Shown: positions 28,197-38,685 of the stretch, piece by piece
Numbering within the stretch: the first letter of the stretch is position 1
Layout: the number at the start of each line of letters is the position of its first letter
Assembly (NCBI RefSeq): GCF_016908975.1
Contig: NZ_JAFBEX010000015.1
Location: forward strand, 62,001 to 126,000
Length of the DNA: 64,000 nucleotides
Direction: 5' to 3'
Source of the DNA: Neobacillus cucumis
GTDB taxonomy: Bacteria; Bacillota; Bacilli; Bacillales; Cytobacillaceae
Translations under genes and position numbers: made by a program
The notes under the pieces: generated by a model
The model's database searches: none
Told to the model about the DNA's origin: nothing
The model's input: only the letters and a program-made list of their open reading frames with translations

Positions 28197-30149
28197 TTAT
28201 TTTGTGATTTCATTTTTGTGCGAAGCATTATAATCATATTTTGTCCGGTCCACTGGAGTGAAGCCTTTTGGAGTGTAGAAACGTAATAAATCCCCGTTTA
28301 CCACTTTATCCGAGAACGTTAATTTTTGCTGGACCAAATCTTTGTATTTCTTGGCCTCAGCCAACTTGTCTGCTCCTAATTTTAAACCGGTAGTTGTATC
28401 ATAATATTTACCATCAACAGAGTAAATTGTTGGGCTGACATAGTCACCATTTCGGAATGCCACTACACTATCATGCTGTTTTGATAATAAGTCTGTACCA
28501 AATTGAACATAATCTTTTGTATCAATGCCTAATAGGTGAAGAAGTGTTGGAAGAAGGTCAACCTGTCCACCATACTCATGGTTTACCCCACCTTGCATAC
28601 CTGGAACACGGATAAACAATGGTACCCGTTGTAAGCTAGCACTTTCAAATGGTGTAATTTCCTTACCCATGATTTGTGCCATCGCTTTATTATGATTTTC
28701 CGAGATTCCATAGTGATCACCATACATAATAATGATGGAATTGTTATATAGCCCTGACTTCTTAAGGTAATCAAAGAATTGTCTTAACGCTTCATCCGCA
28801 TAACGTGCCGTTTGGAAATATCCATCCACGGACTTATCACCTGTTGTAGCAGGTGCGATGGTTGCATCTTTTTGATTCATTGCATATGGGTAGTGATTTG
28901 CCACCGTAATAAATTTGGTATAAAAAGGCTGCGGCAATGATTCTAACATAGGAATCGACTGCTGATAGAATGGTTTATCCATTAATCCATATTCAGCTTC
29001 ATCGCTAGAATTAATCTGATAATAGTTCGCATCATAGAAATGATCAAACCCAAATGATTTGTAAATTTCATTGCGGTTCCAGAAGCTTCCGGAATTACCA
29101 TGGAAAACTGCTGAAGTATAGCCGTTCTGCCCCAAAATAGCAGGTGCAGCTTGGAATGTGTTTAAGCCTTTAGTTGTAAAGACTGAGCCTTCCGGTAAGC
29201 CGAACAGTGAATTCTCAAGCATAAATTCGGCATCAGATGTTTTCCCTTGCCCTGTTTCATGGAAAAAGTTATCAAAGTACATAGTATTTTGATCTTTAAT
29301 TAACGAATTCAAAAACGGTGTGACCTCTTGTCCATTTAACTTGTAATTGATTAGAAAGTTTTGAAAGGATTCAAGATGTAAGTAAATCACATTCATGCCC
29401 TTACCTTTTCCAAAGTAAGCCGGGTTGGGTTCAGCATAATTCGACTTCGTATAGTTTAAGACATCGGTAATATCGTCACTATTGGCCATAACCCTTTGTG
29501 CAGAGGCATGTGTACTTTTCACCGCATCATAGATCGTGTAGTTATACATCCCTAAATACTTCACAATATAATTCCGGTCAAATCCTCTAGTTAATAATTG
29601 CGGACGATCCATTTCTGCGAGCGATAAGTTCGCACAAGAAATCATCAGTGCTAATGAATACAAAACAGAAATCTTTCTCCGCTTTAGATCGATCAATTCA
29701 ATCTTAACAAATCGGAAAGCAAGTAAAGCCACTAAAACGATAAAATCCACAAAGAAAAGAATGTCATAAGGCTTTAATAAAGTAACAACACTTCCACTCA
29801 CGTCACCAAAGTTTTGCGTCTGTGTTAATGTAGGCAATGTGATAAAGTCATTAAAGAATCGGTAAAAAACCACATTCGCAAATAATAGAAAAGATAATAA
29901 AAAATAAATTACCATTAACGAAATATATTTTTTTCTCCCTTTAAAAAAGGCAGATATACCTAAGAAAATCAAAGAAGAACCCAATGGGTTTAAGAATAAT
30001 AGAAATTTCTGTAATGAGTTTTCAATTCCTAATTGAAACTGAGTTAATTGGACAATATATGTTTTTAACCATAATAAAAGAACAGACAAAAAGAAAAAGC
30101 CAAGATATTTATTTAAAATACTTTGACCCTTGTTAAGTATCTTATTCAT
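28197..30149 (-). CDS. Lipoteichoic acid synthase family protein (LtaS-like)
   Basis: A membrane-anchored sulfatase-fold enzyme that polymerises or primes glycerol-phosphate on glycolipid anchors outside the cell. Five membrane spans in the first 190 residues are followed by an extracellular sulfatase domain with the catalytic threonine at about 304 (GQGKTSDAEF), the metal ligand motif MYGDHYG and the NHYPY motif. At 650 residues it matches LtaS, YfnI and YqgS; which paralogue it is cannot be told. GAGGTGA precedes the ATG at 30149. It is monocistronic. Confidence 0.93.
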   Translation of the reverse strand: MNKILNKGQSILNKYLGFFFLSVLLLWLKTYIVQLTQFQLGIENSLQKFLLFLNPLGSSLIFLGISAFFKGRKKYISLMVIYFLLSFLLFANVVFYRFFNDFITLPTLTQTQNFGDVSGSVVTLLKPYDILFFVDFIVLVALLAFRFVKIELIDLKRRKISVLYSLALMISCANLSLAEMDRPQLLTRGFDRNYIVKYLGMYNYTIYDAVKSTHASAQRVMANSDDITDVLNYTKSNYAEPNPAYFGKGKGMNVIYLHLESFQNFLINYKLNGQEVTPFLNSLIKDQNTMYFDNFFHETGQGKTSDAEFMLENSLFGLPEGSVFTTKGLNTFQAAPAILGQNGYTSAVFHGNSGSFWNRNEIYKSFGFDHFYDANYYQINSSDEAEYGLMDKPFYQQSIPMLESLPQPFYTKFITVANHYPYAMNQKDATIAPATTGDKSVDGYFQTARYADEALRQFFDYLKKSGLYNNSIIIMYGDHYGISENHNKAMAQIMGKEITPFESASLQRVPLFIRVPGMQGGVNHEYGGQVDLLPTLLHLLGIDTKDYVQFGTDLLSKQHDSVVAFRNGDYVSPTIYSVDGKYYDTTTGLKLGADKLAEAKKYKDLVQQKLTFSDKVVNGDLLRFYTPKGFTPVDRTKYDYNASHKNEITK

Positions 30150-30432
30150 TCTTTATATCACCTCATAAAGCATTATTATACAGAAAAAAAGGGACTGGGA
30201 AATAGATAATTTGCACCAAATTCACTAATATCTATCATAACAGGTAAATATGAACAATTTATGACCAACCATTGAATTATGCTTGCAAGAAGATTAGGTT
30301 GTTTTCCACTCATGAAAAACGGCTTTAATTTATAGAATTAATTTTAATGCTGTAGGAAAACTATCCTTGTGCGCTTCAAGAAGGGAGGCACTTATCCTGT
30401 ATAGCTTTTCAAATACCTTAAGGAGGGTAACA

Positions 30433-30945
30433 ATGGGAATATTAAGTGGTAATCCAAAAGAAGAGCCATTACATTATGGCGAGGTCTTTGATATTTGGGC
30501 ATCACATTTAGCTGGCAACAATATGATCGCCGGTTATAAAACCATGATAAATCATGCTGGTGATGAAGATTTAAAAAAGATACTTATTGAAGCAATTGAA
30601 ATTGGGGAACAACAAAAGAAACAGATTGAGGAAATTTTAAAGGAAAATGGCATTGGTTTGGCTCCTGCACTGCCTGACCCTCCGGAAGCTTGTTTAGAGG
30701 ATATTCCAATTGGAGCAAGAATTCCAGACCCGGCAATTGCTGCTACACTAGCCGTTGATACGGCTGCCGGTTTAGTCGCCTGCAGTCAAGTCATGGGTAT
30801 GTCTATTAGAGAGGATATCGGCATTCTGTATGGACAATTTCATATGCAAAAGGCAACTCTTGCCGCAAAAATCCTTCGCTTAAATAAAGAAAAAGGCTGG
30901 TTGATTCCTCCGCCGTTACATTTTAATAAACATCACGAATGCTAG
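30433..30945 (+). CDS. DUF3231 family protein (single-domain form)
   Basis: A 170-residue helical protein with the DUF3231 pattern (GEVFDIWASHLAGNNMIAGYKTMINHA; PPEACLEDIPIGARIPDP). These proteins resemble ferritin-like four-helix bundles and are widespread in spore-formers. Many are about twice this length with two such domains; this one has a single domain. The function is unknown. AAGGAGGGTAAC ahead of the ATG at 30433 fixes the start; the frame continues 22 codons upstream without a site. The small gene at 30978 follows 32 bases later, probably on the same transcript. Confidence 0.8.
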   Translation: MGILSGNPKEEPLHYGEVFDIWASHLAGNNMIAGYKTMINHAGDEDLKKILIEAIEIGEQQKKQIEEILKENGIGLAPALPDPPEACLEDIPIGARIPDPAIAATLAVDTAAGLVACSQVMGMSIREDIGILYGQFHMQKATLAAKILRLNKEKGWLIPPPLHFNKHHEC

Positions 30946-30977
30946 TAGTATTCATAATTCAACATGAGGTGAACTAA

Positions 30978-31151
30978 ATGGCAGCTCAAGATTCTAAACA
31001 ACAAAATCGAAATACAATAAATAGTGCTCAAGGATCTGGTTCTGAATATCATCGGGAGCATGCAGGCAATGTACCAGATTATGGTGGAAACAGTATGGAA
31101 CAGATTGCAAAAGACGAACTAAATAATCAAACTGATAGAACCAATAAGTAG
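30978..31151 (+). CDS. Small hydrophilic hypothetical protein (57 residues)
   Basis: GAGGTG seven bases before an ATG opens a 57-codon frame. The product (MAAQDSKQQNRNTINSAQGS at the start) is polar, rich in Gln, Asn and Ser, with no hydrophobic segment, and looks disordered. No family is recognised. Its tight spacing behind the DUF3231 gene suggests one transcript and a possible link to sporulation or stress, which is only an inference. Confidence 0.6.
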   Translation: MAAQDSKQQNRNTINSAQGSGSEYHREHAGNVPDYGGNSMEQIAKDELNNQTDRTNK

Positions 31152-31259
31152 TTTTTTTCAAATTATTGTTCCTCAATAAAATACATTATAAGAAACCAGC
31201 CCTTTACAGGCTGGTTTTATAAAAGTTTATTTTTAAACCTATCTTTATTCCAATCATCC

Positions 31260-32216
31260 TTAAGAGGAGACTACCTTGTTTTCTAAAACTCCTAGATTTA
31301 TCTTGTCATCCGATGACTTGATCTCGCAACAAATCAAATCCCCTGCTTTTAAATAATTAGGTAAATTCTTTTGATTGATAATCGTATGTTTTTTTTCTTC
31401 AAAAGCAATTGCAGGACTTTGCAGCACTTCCATCTCTTGAGGTGTTAAATGCATTGCCACACCACCCGGAGTTCCAGTCATAATTAGATCACCTGGATAG
31501 AAATTCATAAGACCTGATAACTCTGTTAAGGTCTCTTCTGGCTTAAATAATAACTGTGATGTGTTAGCGGATTGGCGTACCTCTCCATTTACGGTTAGTG
31601 TAATATCTAAATTATGTAAAATCGGCAGCTCTTGTTTATCCAATAAATAAAGAAAAGGGCCTGTTGGACAGAATGTTCGATAACTTTTTCCTTTATACCA
31701 TTGTAAATGGGTAAATTGTATATCTCTTGCGGAAATATCGTTGGTGATGACAATTCCGGCCACATATTCGTGGATATTCTCTTTTGTTATATTTAGTTGT
31801 TCTGTAATTTCTTTACCAATAACTAGACCTACTTCTATTTCATAATCTAATAGCTCTACATGTGGTGGACAAATAATTTCATCACCAGGCCCCGCGAGAG
31901 TACTTGAAGCCTTTGTAAAGATGAGATTAAAAGATGGTCTTTTTACATCAAGACCTGTTTCGGCTCTATGGGCTGAATAGTTAGTCCCTTGGCAGACGAT
32001 TTGTGCTTGTTGAGTGATGGGACTTAATAATTTTACATCACTAAGTGCTAGACTTGAATCTCCCTCCGATGCAACTTTTTTAGCCTCCGTAATGCCATTT
32101 TCTAAAAAAGATTTTAGCGTTTCAAAGTTTTCCTTTAATGGATAAATCCGCTCATTTTCCACCACACCCCAATGAACCTCACCATTGTTCTCAAAACGTG
32201 CTACATATATTCCCAT
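31260..32216 (-). CDS. Fumarylacetoacetate hydrolase family protein
   Basis: A 318-residue member of the FAH family (C-C bond hydrolases, decarboxylases and isomerases of keto-acids). The metal-binding acidic residues are in LLDYEIEVGLVIG, and ITNDISARDIQF and GDLIMTGTPGGV are family signatures. Substrates in the family range from acylpyruvates to homoprotocatechuate intermediates; none can be chosen here. AAGGAGGAG precedes the ATG. A terminator separates it from the glycosidase gene upstream, so it is a single gene. Confidence 0.9.
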   Translation of the reverse strand: MGIYVARFENNGEVHWGVVENERIYPLKENFETLKSFLENGITEAKKVASEGDSSLALSDVKLLSPITQQAQIVCQGTNYSAHRAETGLDVKRPSFNLIFTKASSTLAGPGDEIICPPHVELLDYEIEVGLVIGKEITEQLNITKENIHEYVAGIVITNDISARDIQFTHLQWYKGKSYRTFCPTGPFLYLLDKQELPILHNLDITLTVNGEVRQSANTSQLLFKPEETLTELSGLMNFYPGDLIMTGTPGGVAMHLTPQEMEVLQSPAIAFEEKKHTIINQKNLPNYLKAGDLICCEIKSSDDKINLGVLENKVVSS

Positions 32217-32302
32217 TGATACTCCTCCTTAAGCTGTTAAGCTTCTATTCCTATTTTATTTTAAGCTATTTTATGTTGTTTTGCAGGAAGTCTGGATTAG
32301 CA

Positions 32303-32341
32303 TAAAAAATAGACATAAAAGTAATAGGTACTTTTATGTCT
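32303..32341 (-). terminator. Intrinsic terminator of the glycoside hydrolase gene
   Basis: A perfect 13-bp inverted repeat AGACATAAAAGTA around a five-base loop, with a T tract on the minus strand. It lies about 170 bases after the hydrolase stop codon. The rest of the gap shows nothing further. Confidence 0.75.
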
Positions 32342-32510
32342 CCTTATTTTGAATAGGCACCTTCTGTCTGGTTGGCCACAATCGCTCCACCCCATAAAAA
32401 ATCTTTAGGAAATGAAAACCTTGTCATTCATAGAATGCTTCCCTTCTAACCAATTATTATACTTTATTATTAGTAGAATGTTCAGAATTTGAATTGAATC
32501 GAAGCAGACA

Positions 32511-35105
32511 CTATTTTAAAATTCGAACCGGACCAAGAAGGCCTGTAGGTTCTTGAATCATAAATTGTGATAAATAATCCTGCTGTTGTTTTCCAAGATT
32601 ATTTGTAACCTCAATCACTATTTCATTTTTCCCTTCCTTTAATACCTCTTCTACTTCAAAAATGTACGGAGGATTAATCTTTACTCCAAAGTTTTTACCA
32701 TTTACAATCACTTCAGCTACTTCATATACACGTCCCAAATCGATAGCTGCCTGATCCGCTTTTTCATTAAGTTCAAACTCAATTTGATATCTGATGGTTC
32801 CAGAGAATGTTTCTTTTCCCTCTATTCTTGAAATATCTTGCAGATGGGTCATTATTTTTTCTGAAGTGAAAACAGGATATGATTCAGCAGTAGCAAAAGA
32901 AATATTCCATTGTCCTTCCACTTCAGAAAATACTTGTAATGGTACCTCATTTCTCTCAAGTTTTTCTGGGCCTTCTAAAACTATGATAGATTCATAAGGA
33001 GATAGAGTTATATTTATTTCGGTTTGTCCATCTACAATTTCTTGGGAGATAGGAACAAGTTTGTTCGTGAATCCATTGTAGCCAACTACTTGGGTTCGGC
33101 GTCCTAACGAAATCGTTGTTTCAATTACTTCGTATGGATCTTCATTAAAGAACATATAGAGATTACCGTCTTCCTGCTGGTAATGATAGTAGCGCAGGTA
33201 TGGTTGGTATTCAGAAACTTTAATATCGTTGTGATTACTATCCTTTAACTCCGTGATGAATTCATTTAAACTTGAAACCTTTACACCTTCTAAAAGATTT
33301 TGATTCACATCATTTCCCAGTTCATTTTTTAACGGTAGGCCATCGATAAACTGAACCAAAATACCAGCTAGTGCCATTTCTTTTGTTTTCACTAATAATC
33401 GTTGCGGCAATGCTTCAGCATAAGGAATGACAAGAGCACTAAACGTTTCACCATTAATCGTATACGTTTTTTCACCAATCTCAGCTTCTACGATTAAATC
33501 AATCGGAATGACATCAAAGTCAATTTGATTCTGTGTCAACTCACGTGCGGGCTTCTGGAAAAGCATATAATCTCCAAGCCATTCTGCTTCAGCATGGTAA
33601 AGGAGACCGACATTGGCAACATGTTTACCTCCATTTAACAAATGACTGACACGATTGAGATAATCGAATAATACACGCATAAATCTGTATTGTGGATTAT
33701 GCCCCCTTGCATAGAAGTGTGGAGGACAGTCTGGGTCTGGAAAGTCCTTCGGTGAGAATGCATGTGGAACAAAATGAGTTACACCGCGGACTAACATATG
33801 ATCAGTAATCCATTTCATTAATTTAATTCCTTCAGACCAACCATATGCCCCATAAACCTCACACATAGTCCTGTTTTTCTTCTTAGGGTCAAGATGCCCG
33901 AGAGATGTTCCCATTTTAGCTAGGCCATAATGGAAAAACTCACCATCCCATCCATTAGAGGTCATCGATTTAAAGGAACCTTTGTCCATCCCAGGCATAA
34001 TTTGATTCAATACAACATCAATACCAGACATATCTTGTTCCCAAATCGCACGGAAGAAATGCCCTGCACCATATCCAAGTCTTGCATGGGCATTGTTGTC
34101 TTCGATTAAATGACCGATATATTCCACACCATGTTCGCGACACCATGCTGCCAATGTTCCTGTGAAAGATTTTCCATACATCTTGCTGACCATATCCATG
34201 TACTTATAACGTATAGATTGTTCTTCTCCTCCAGCTTCAATAGGTGAAAGCAATGGAAGTTTTAAAAAATCTTCCGCTGTGAACAATTCCTCTAATCCCC
34301 TTTTCCATGGAAGCACCATATCAAATCTACCGATAGAACCCATCGCTCCATGCATATTGCCAAAACGGGGCTCATCCGAAAAGAATCCGGCTAAGGTTTT
34401 TCCAAAGTCATCCTTATAGTGGCGATAGTGGGATTCATAGACCTCATCAATAAGCACTTGAACAGCTTTTGGGTCAAGCGGATTAAGATATCCTTCTGTT
34501 TGGGGTTCTCCGCCATGAATGGTCTCGAGCATAACAAAAATTCTCCATTCCCCTTCCGGTAGATCCCAGTATACGACGCCATCTCTTTCATTAGCCGTTA
34601 CATCTATAAGTGTAGAAGGATCAATGCTGTTAGCCCCTGTTTTCTTGGCTGCAATAATCCCCAATATATGATCATTTACAGGTGTCATCATACCTTTGAG
34701 AGACATCCGATTTCCGGGGCTTGCCCATTTTACTAGAAACGAAGCATCCTGTAAGGGTCCGACAAAGTCTAGTTGATGTATTTTAAGATATTTCTTTACT
34801 AAGTCAGGGTAGTCAGAAACAATTTTTCCATTCGCATACCCGGTTGGAAAATGGGAATCATCAAGAATCCATACTTTCATTCCGCGTTTTCTGGCCTCAT
34901 CCATGATAATATCCATGTCCCGCCACCATTTATCACCGCAAAAGTCGGGATGTGGTCTTGATTCTATACATACTGCCTTAATACCGGCATCATATATCTT
35001 TTCCATCACTTCTCTCAAGATAGCTTCTTCTTCACCATGCATCCAGAAAAACGGAAGGATATAATTTTCCTGTCTATTCTCCAATACTTCTGTTAATCTT
35101 TTCAC
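32511..35105 (-). CDS. Putative glycoside hydrolase, GH106/rhamnosidase-like
   Basis: A large soluble enzyme of about 864 residues. The N-terminal two thirds look like a TIM barrel (FFWMHGEEEAILREVMEKIYDAGIKAVCIE near the start; MDIIMDEARKRGMKVWILDD; FFSDEPRFGN). The C-terminal 150 residues form a GH2-type galactose-binding sandwich (YEVAEVIVNGKNFGV; EGKNEIVIEVTNNLG). This layout is that of GH106 alpha-L-rhamnosidases and related uncharacterised families. No signal peptide is present, so it acts inside the cell on imported glycosides. A GTG at 35105 is better spaced from AGGA than an ATG nine bases upstream. A PTS permease and a broken AraC gene lie beside it. Confidence 0.75.
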   Translation of the reverse strand: MKRLTEVLENRQENYILPFFWMHGEEEAILREVMEKIYDAGIKAVCIESRPHPDFCGDKWWRDMDIIMDEARKRGMKVWILDDSHFPTGYANGKIVSDYPDLVKKYLKIHQLDFVGPLQDASFLVKWASPGNRMSLKGMMTPVNDHILGIIAAKKTGANSIDPSTLIDVTANERDGVVYWDLPEGEWRIFVMLETIHGGEPQTEGYLNPLDPKAVQVLIDEVYESHYRHYKDDFGKTLAGFFSDEPRFGNMHGAMGSIGRFDMVLPWKRGLEELFTAEDFLKLPLLSPIEAGGEEQSIRYKYMDMVSKMYGKSFTGTLAAWCREHGVEYIGHLIEDNNAHARLGYGAGHFFRAIWEQDMSGIDVVLNQIMPGMDKGSFKSMTSNGWDGEFFHYGLAKMGTSLGHLDPKKKNRTMCEVYGAYGWSEGIKLMKWITDHMLVRGVTHFVPHAFSPKDFPDPDCPPHFYARGHNPQYRFMRVLFDYLNRVSHLLNGGKHVANVGLLYHAEAEWLGDYMLFQKPARELTQNQIDFDVIPIDLIVEAEIGEKTYTINGETFSALVIPYAEALPQRLLVKTKEMALAGILVQFIDGLPLKNELGNDVNQNLLEGVKVSSLNEFITELKDSNHNDIKVSEYQPYLRYYHYQQEDGNLYMFFNEDPYEVIETTISLGRRTQVVGYNGFTNKLVPISQEIVDGQTEINITLSPYESIIVLEGPEKLERNEVPLQVFSEVEGQWNISFATAESYPVFTSEKIMTHLQDISRIEGKETFSGTIRYQIEFELNEKADQAAIDLGRVYEVAEVIVNGKNFGVKINPPYIFEVEEVLKEGKNEIVIEVTNNLGKQQQDYLSQFMIQEPTGLLGPVRILK

Positions 35106-35222
35106 TAAAATCATTCCTAACTGTATATATTTTCATTTGAGTAATTTATTCTAAATCTATCTATTTACGCTGTTCTTATATTGAAATGGTACCAAATAAA
35201 TGTTTTTCGGAATATCATCATT

Positions 35223-35258
35223 ACTTAACCAATTGACTTACCAAACTTAACTTCTTAT
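35223..35258 (+). promoter_or_regulatory. Promoter of the AraC-type gene within a duplicated 28-bp motif
   Basis: TTGACT (about 35233) and TATAAT are 17 bp apart. The -35 is inside a 28-bp block (35223-35250) that recurs with a single change at 38576-38603, suggesting a shared operator. Confidence 0.65.
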
Positions 35259-35284
35259 AATCATCATTTAGAGGTGAGATAACG

Positions 35285-36327
35285 ATGAACCGTGAAGAAT
35301 TAAGAAACCGGCTGAAAGAAATGTCAGAAAGTGAATTACGTCATAAAAAAGATCCTGAACGAGGGTTAAAATTATACGAGAATTTTAATAGAGTTAATCA
35401 CGAATCCAAAGAACCGATATATATTTTTGATTTTGATACTGATTTGAATCGAATCTCCTATCGGAACACCAAATTCCCAAGGAACTCTGACCATAGTGAT
35501 CTCAACCTGCAACTTGCGATTACCCAGCATTCAAGGTACTCAAAGTTACCCATACATATTCACAATTATGTGGAAATGAACTATGTCTATACCGGTCAGT
35601 GTAAGCAGTTAATCAACGGAAAATTAGTCACTCTACAGGAAGGCGACATCTGTATTTTGGATACCAATGTACCGCATACGATTCTTGAAACAACCGAAAA
35701 TGATATCATTATCAACTTTATTATGTTGAAACCTTTTTTTACGACTTCTTTTTTAAGCAGGCTGGCAGGCACCGGAATCATTTCCAATTTTCTTGTAAAT
35801 GCCATCTCACAAACCCAAAACCATAATCGGTATATTATCTTTCAAACTGGTAACAACATCTCATTTAAAGAGATGATGGAGAATTTAATGTGCGAATTTT
35901 TTAATCCCCAAATTTGCTCGAAGGAAATCATTGAATCCTATATGGTCATTGTTTTCAGTGAGTTAATTCGAACATTTCAAAAGAACCAAGCAAAGGATTA
36001 TAATGCCTCTTCTAATACAGATCTGGTTAATATCCTAAAATACCTAGAGGATAACTACAAAGACTGTACGCTTAATTCACGGCAGAGCATTTTAATTTTC
36101 ATCCCAACTATTTTACGGCTTTTCTAAAAAAAGTAACTGGCTATTCGTTTAAAGAATTAATCCAAATGCAAAGAATGACGAAGGCAAGTATCCTATTAAC
36201 GAATTCTTCTTTAACCGTACAAGAAATAGCGAATGAAATTGGTTACAACAATCTAGGTTTTTTCTATAAAAAGTTTGTTGCCTATTTTGACCAGACTCCG
36301 AGTGAATATCGAAAAAGATTCAGTTAA
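35285..36327 (+). pseudogene. AraC-family regulator interrupted by a frameshift
   Basis: The first 265 codons encode a cupin-like sensor domain (LPIHIHNYVEMNYVYTG; GDICILDTNVPHTI) and the start of the DNA-binding domain. Near 36080 the frame is lost and reaches a stop at 36127. In another frame from about 36082 the AraC domain continues cleanly (AEHFNFHPNYFTAFLKKVTG, then EIANEIGYNNLGFFYKKF) to a stop at 36327. A single missing base at about 36080 explains it. GAGGTGAG precedes the ATG. If the deletion is real the regulator lacks both DNA-binding helices; a sequencing error is possible. Confidence 0.85.
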
Positions 36328-36407
36328 CCTTCTGATGATAAAAGCCCTGTACTCGAAGCAAATAATATTGCCGCAAGTCAGGGACTTTTATATGCCGGAA
36401 GAATGTT

Positions 36408-38267
36408 TTAATTCACTGTTAGAACCAATTCTCCTATATTCACTTTTTTATTTTTATCAACTTTTAAGATAACAGATTGATAGTCTGCCGTATTTGTAAC
36501 AATTATTGGTGTTGTAATATCATAGTTTTTTGTACTGACTAATTTCCAGTTAACTTCAGCTATAAGCTGCCCCTTTTTAATTACTTCATTATCCTTTACC
36601 TTGATCTCAAATGGACTACCGTTAAGTTCTACTGTATTAATCCCCATGTGAATGAGTAGTTCTACTCCATCATTAGAAATTAAACCAATAGCATGTTTGG
36701 TACCAAAAACCGATAAAACCTTGCCATCAAATGGAGCATAGACTTTATTATCATCAGGAATAACAGCAAACCCATTCCCCATTGCACCACTTGAGAAAAC
36801 TTCATCTTTTACTTCGCTTAAAGGAATAATCGCTCCTTGAATGGTGTTATAAATGTTAAGATTGTCTTTACTGTCTCTATACTCATTACTCTCTAGATTT
36901 TTCGTTTGTGCCTTATCTTTGTATCCAAAAAGATAGGTTAGGAGTGCCGCTCCAATCACTGCTACCAGAGCTGAGATTAAAAAGCCATAAAAACTTGAAT
37001 CGATTCCTTTAGGATTAATAAACATTGGGGCAGCGAAAATTCCAGCCCCACCAAATCCAAACATCTTTGCCCCCATTGCTGCGGTTATACCACCGCCAAT
37101 TCCGCCAGCAATACCAGCCATTACAAAAGGTTTTTTATACGGTAAAGATATACCATATATTGCAGGTTCTGTAATGCCTAGTAAGGCAGAAACCGTAGCT
37201 GATCCAGCGATGCTACGTACTTTTTTGTTTTTCGCTTTTAAGAATACACCCAATGCAGCACCTACCTGAGCAAATACCGTAACGGTTAAAATAGCATTTA
37301 CTGGATCGTAGTGAAGCGTTGTCATGTTATTGATCAGTACAGGTATAAAAGCATAATGTAATCCAAAAATGACTACTAATTGCCAAAAAGCTCCTAATAT
37401 AACACCTGCGATGATTGGGCTTAAATGATAGATCCCCATCGTAATATTTGCAAGTAGTGAACTAAATTCATTAAGGACAGGACCTACAGCCAAAAATGTC
37501 AGTATTCCAGTTACAACCATGGTAATCAGTGGTACAAAGATCAATTTTAGAGATGATGGTAATTTCTTTTCCAGCCATTTCTCTATCTTTGCGGCTACCC
37601 AAGCGGCCATGATAATTGGAAACAATGATGATGTATAATTTGTAAGTATAATAGGTATACCAGCAAAAGTTAATGCTTTTCCAGCACTAACAGCAGCCAC
37701 AACGGCTGGATAAACCAATGCTGCTCCAATTGCAGCTGGTATATATGGGTTAGCATTAAATGTCTTACCAGCCGAGAAACCAACCATAATAGGAAGAAAA
37801 TAGAATAAACCGTCACCAAGTGCATTTAAAAGAATGTACGTTCCGTCTGTAGCTTGTAACCAGTGCAAAGCAGTAGACGCTCCAATTAATCCTTTTAATA
37901 TACCTGATGCTGCTAATAGTCCCATCATAGGAGAAATAATTCCGATTATTACATCAATAAAACGATTAAAGGCATTTTTTTCCTTTGTTTCTGCAGCCTC
38001 TCCTCCGTTTCCCGAGTAAGAATTTCCAAGAATGTTAATTACTTCATTAAATACATCTTTAACTTGGTTTCCAATCACAACCTGATATTGTCCCCCACTC
38101 ATAACAACGGTTATGACGCCATCCATTTCTTTAATTTTATCTGTATTGGCAAGAGAATGATCTTTTAAACTAAATCGTAAGCGCGTTACACAATGGATAA
38201 CACTATTAATATTTTCCTTTCCTCCAACATTACGAATAATATCACTGGCTAATTTGCGAAAATCCAT
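36408..38267 (-). CDS. PTS beta-glucoside transporter subunit IIBCA
   Basis: A 619-residue phosphotransferase permease that imports and phosphorylates a sugar, probably a beta-glucoside or related disaccharide. Domain order is IIB (1-85, phosphocysteine Cys26 in HCVTRLRF), IIC (about 100-460, ten or so spans) and IIA (about 480-619, phosphohistidine in LLIHMGI). The order matches BglP. AAGGAGGGG precedes the ATG. No phospho-glycosidase or BglG-type antiterminator is next to it; the adjacent hydrolase and AraC gene are the likely partners. A weak catabolite-control site may lie at 38363-38376. Confidence 0.93.
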   Translation of the reverse strand: MDFRKLASDIIRNVGGKENINSVIHCVTRLRFSLKDHSLANTDKIKEMDGVITVVMSGGQYQVVIGNQVKDVFNEVINILGNSYSGNGGEAAETKEKNAFNRFIDVIIGIISPMMGLLAASGILKGLIGASTALHWLQATDGTYILLNALGDGLFYFLPIMVGFSAGKTFNANPYIPAAIGAALVYPAVVAAVSAGKALTFAGIPIILTNYTSSLFPIIMAAWVAAKIEKWLEKKLPSSLKLIFVPLITMVVTGILTFLAVGPVLNEFSSLLANITMGIYHLSPIIAGVILGAFWQLVVIFGLHYAFIPVLINNMTTLHYDPVNAILTVTVFAQVGAALGVFLKAKNKKVRSIAGSATVSALLGITEPAIYGISLPYKKPFVMAGIAGGIGGGITAAMGAKMFGFGGAGIFAAPMFINPKGIDSSFYGFLISALVAVIGAALLTYLFGYKDKAQTKNLESNEYRDSKDNLNIYNTIQGAIIPLSEVKDEVFSSGAMGNGFAVIPDDNKVYAPFDGKVLSVFGTKHAIGLISNDGVELLIHMGINTVELNGSPFEIKVKDNEVIKKGQLIAEVNWKLVSTKNYDITTPIIVTNTADYQSVILKVDKNKKVNIGELVLTVN

Positions 38268-38685
38268 CTTTACCCCTCCTTATTTCATGTAAATGTTTTT
38301 TTAAATTCATATTAAAAAATCGTTTCACATTCCTCTATATAGCATACATTGAAACGCTTTCTATTAAGCGTTTACATCATTTCTAAAAAACGTATTAAGA
38401 AAAAATATATCATTACTAGAATAATCTTGTCTTGATCAAACATGTAATTTATATAAAGATACTAACTTCACTCCCTGCTGCATTTCCTGTATCAAATAAG
38501 ATAAGGGCCCTTACCTTCTTCAATACTTTATATTTCATATGGTATCAACAATTCTATCCTTACAATAGAGTCCGTACTTAACCACTTGACTTACCAAACT
38601 TAATATCTATTTTACTCTATTTATTAGGACATGGATTAAAATCAGAACTATAAAATATGCTAACAAAGCACTATCCCAACTTCCA
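38268..38685. other. Intergenic stretch before the guanidine transporter unit
   Basis: About 420 AT-rich bases. I see the second 28-bp motif (38576-38603) with a TTGACT and a weak possible -10 but no following gene. Possible CcpA-type sequence ATTAAGCGTTTACA at 38363-38376 (12 of 14 consensus positions) lies before the PTS gene. No ORF or other structure was found. Confidence 0.4.

Noticed and set aside
38363..38376. CcpA site before the PTS gene
   Set aside because: One half matches the consensus, the other has two mismatches. It is mentioned in the intergenic entry but not strong enough for a separate call.
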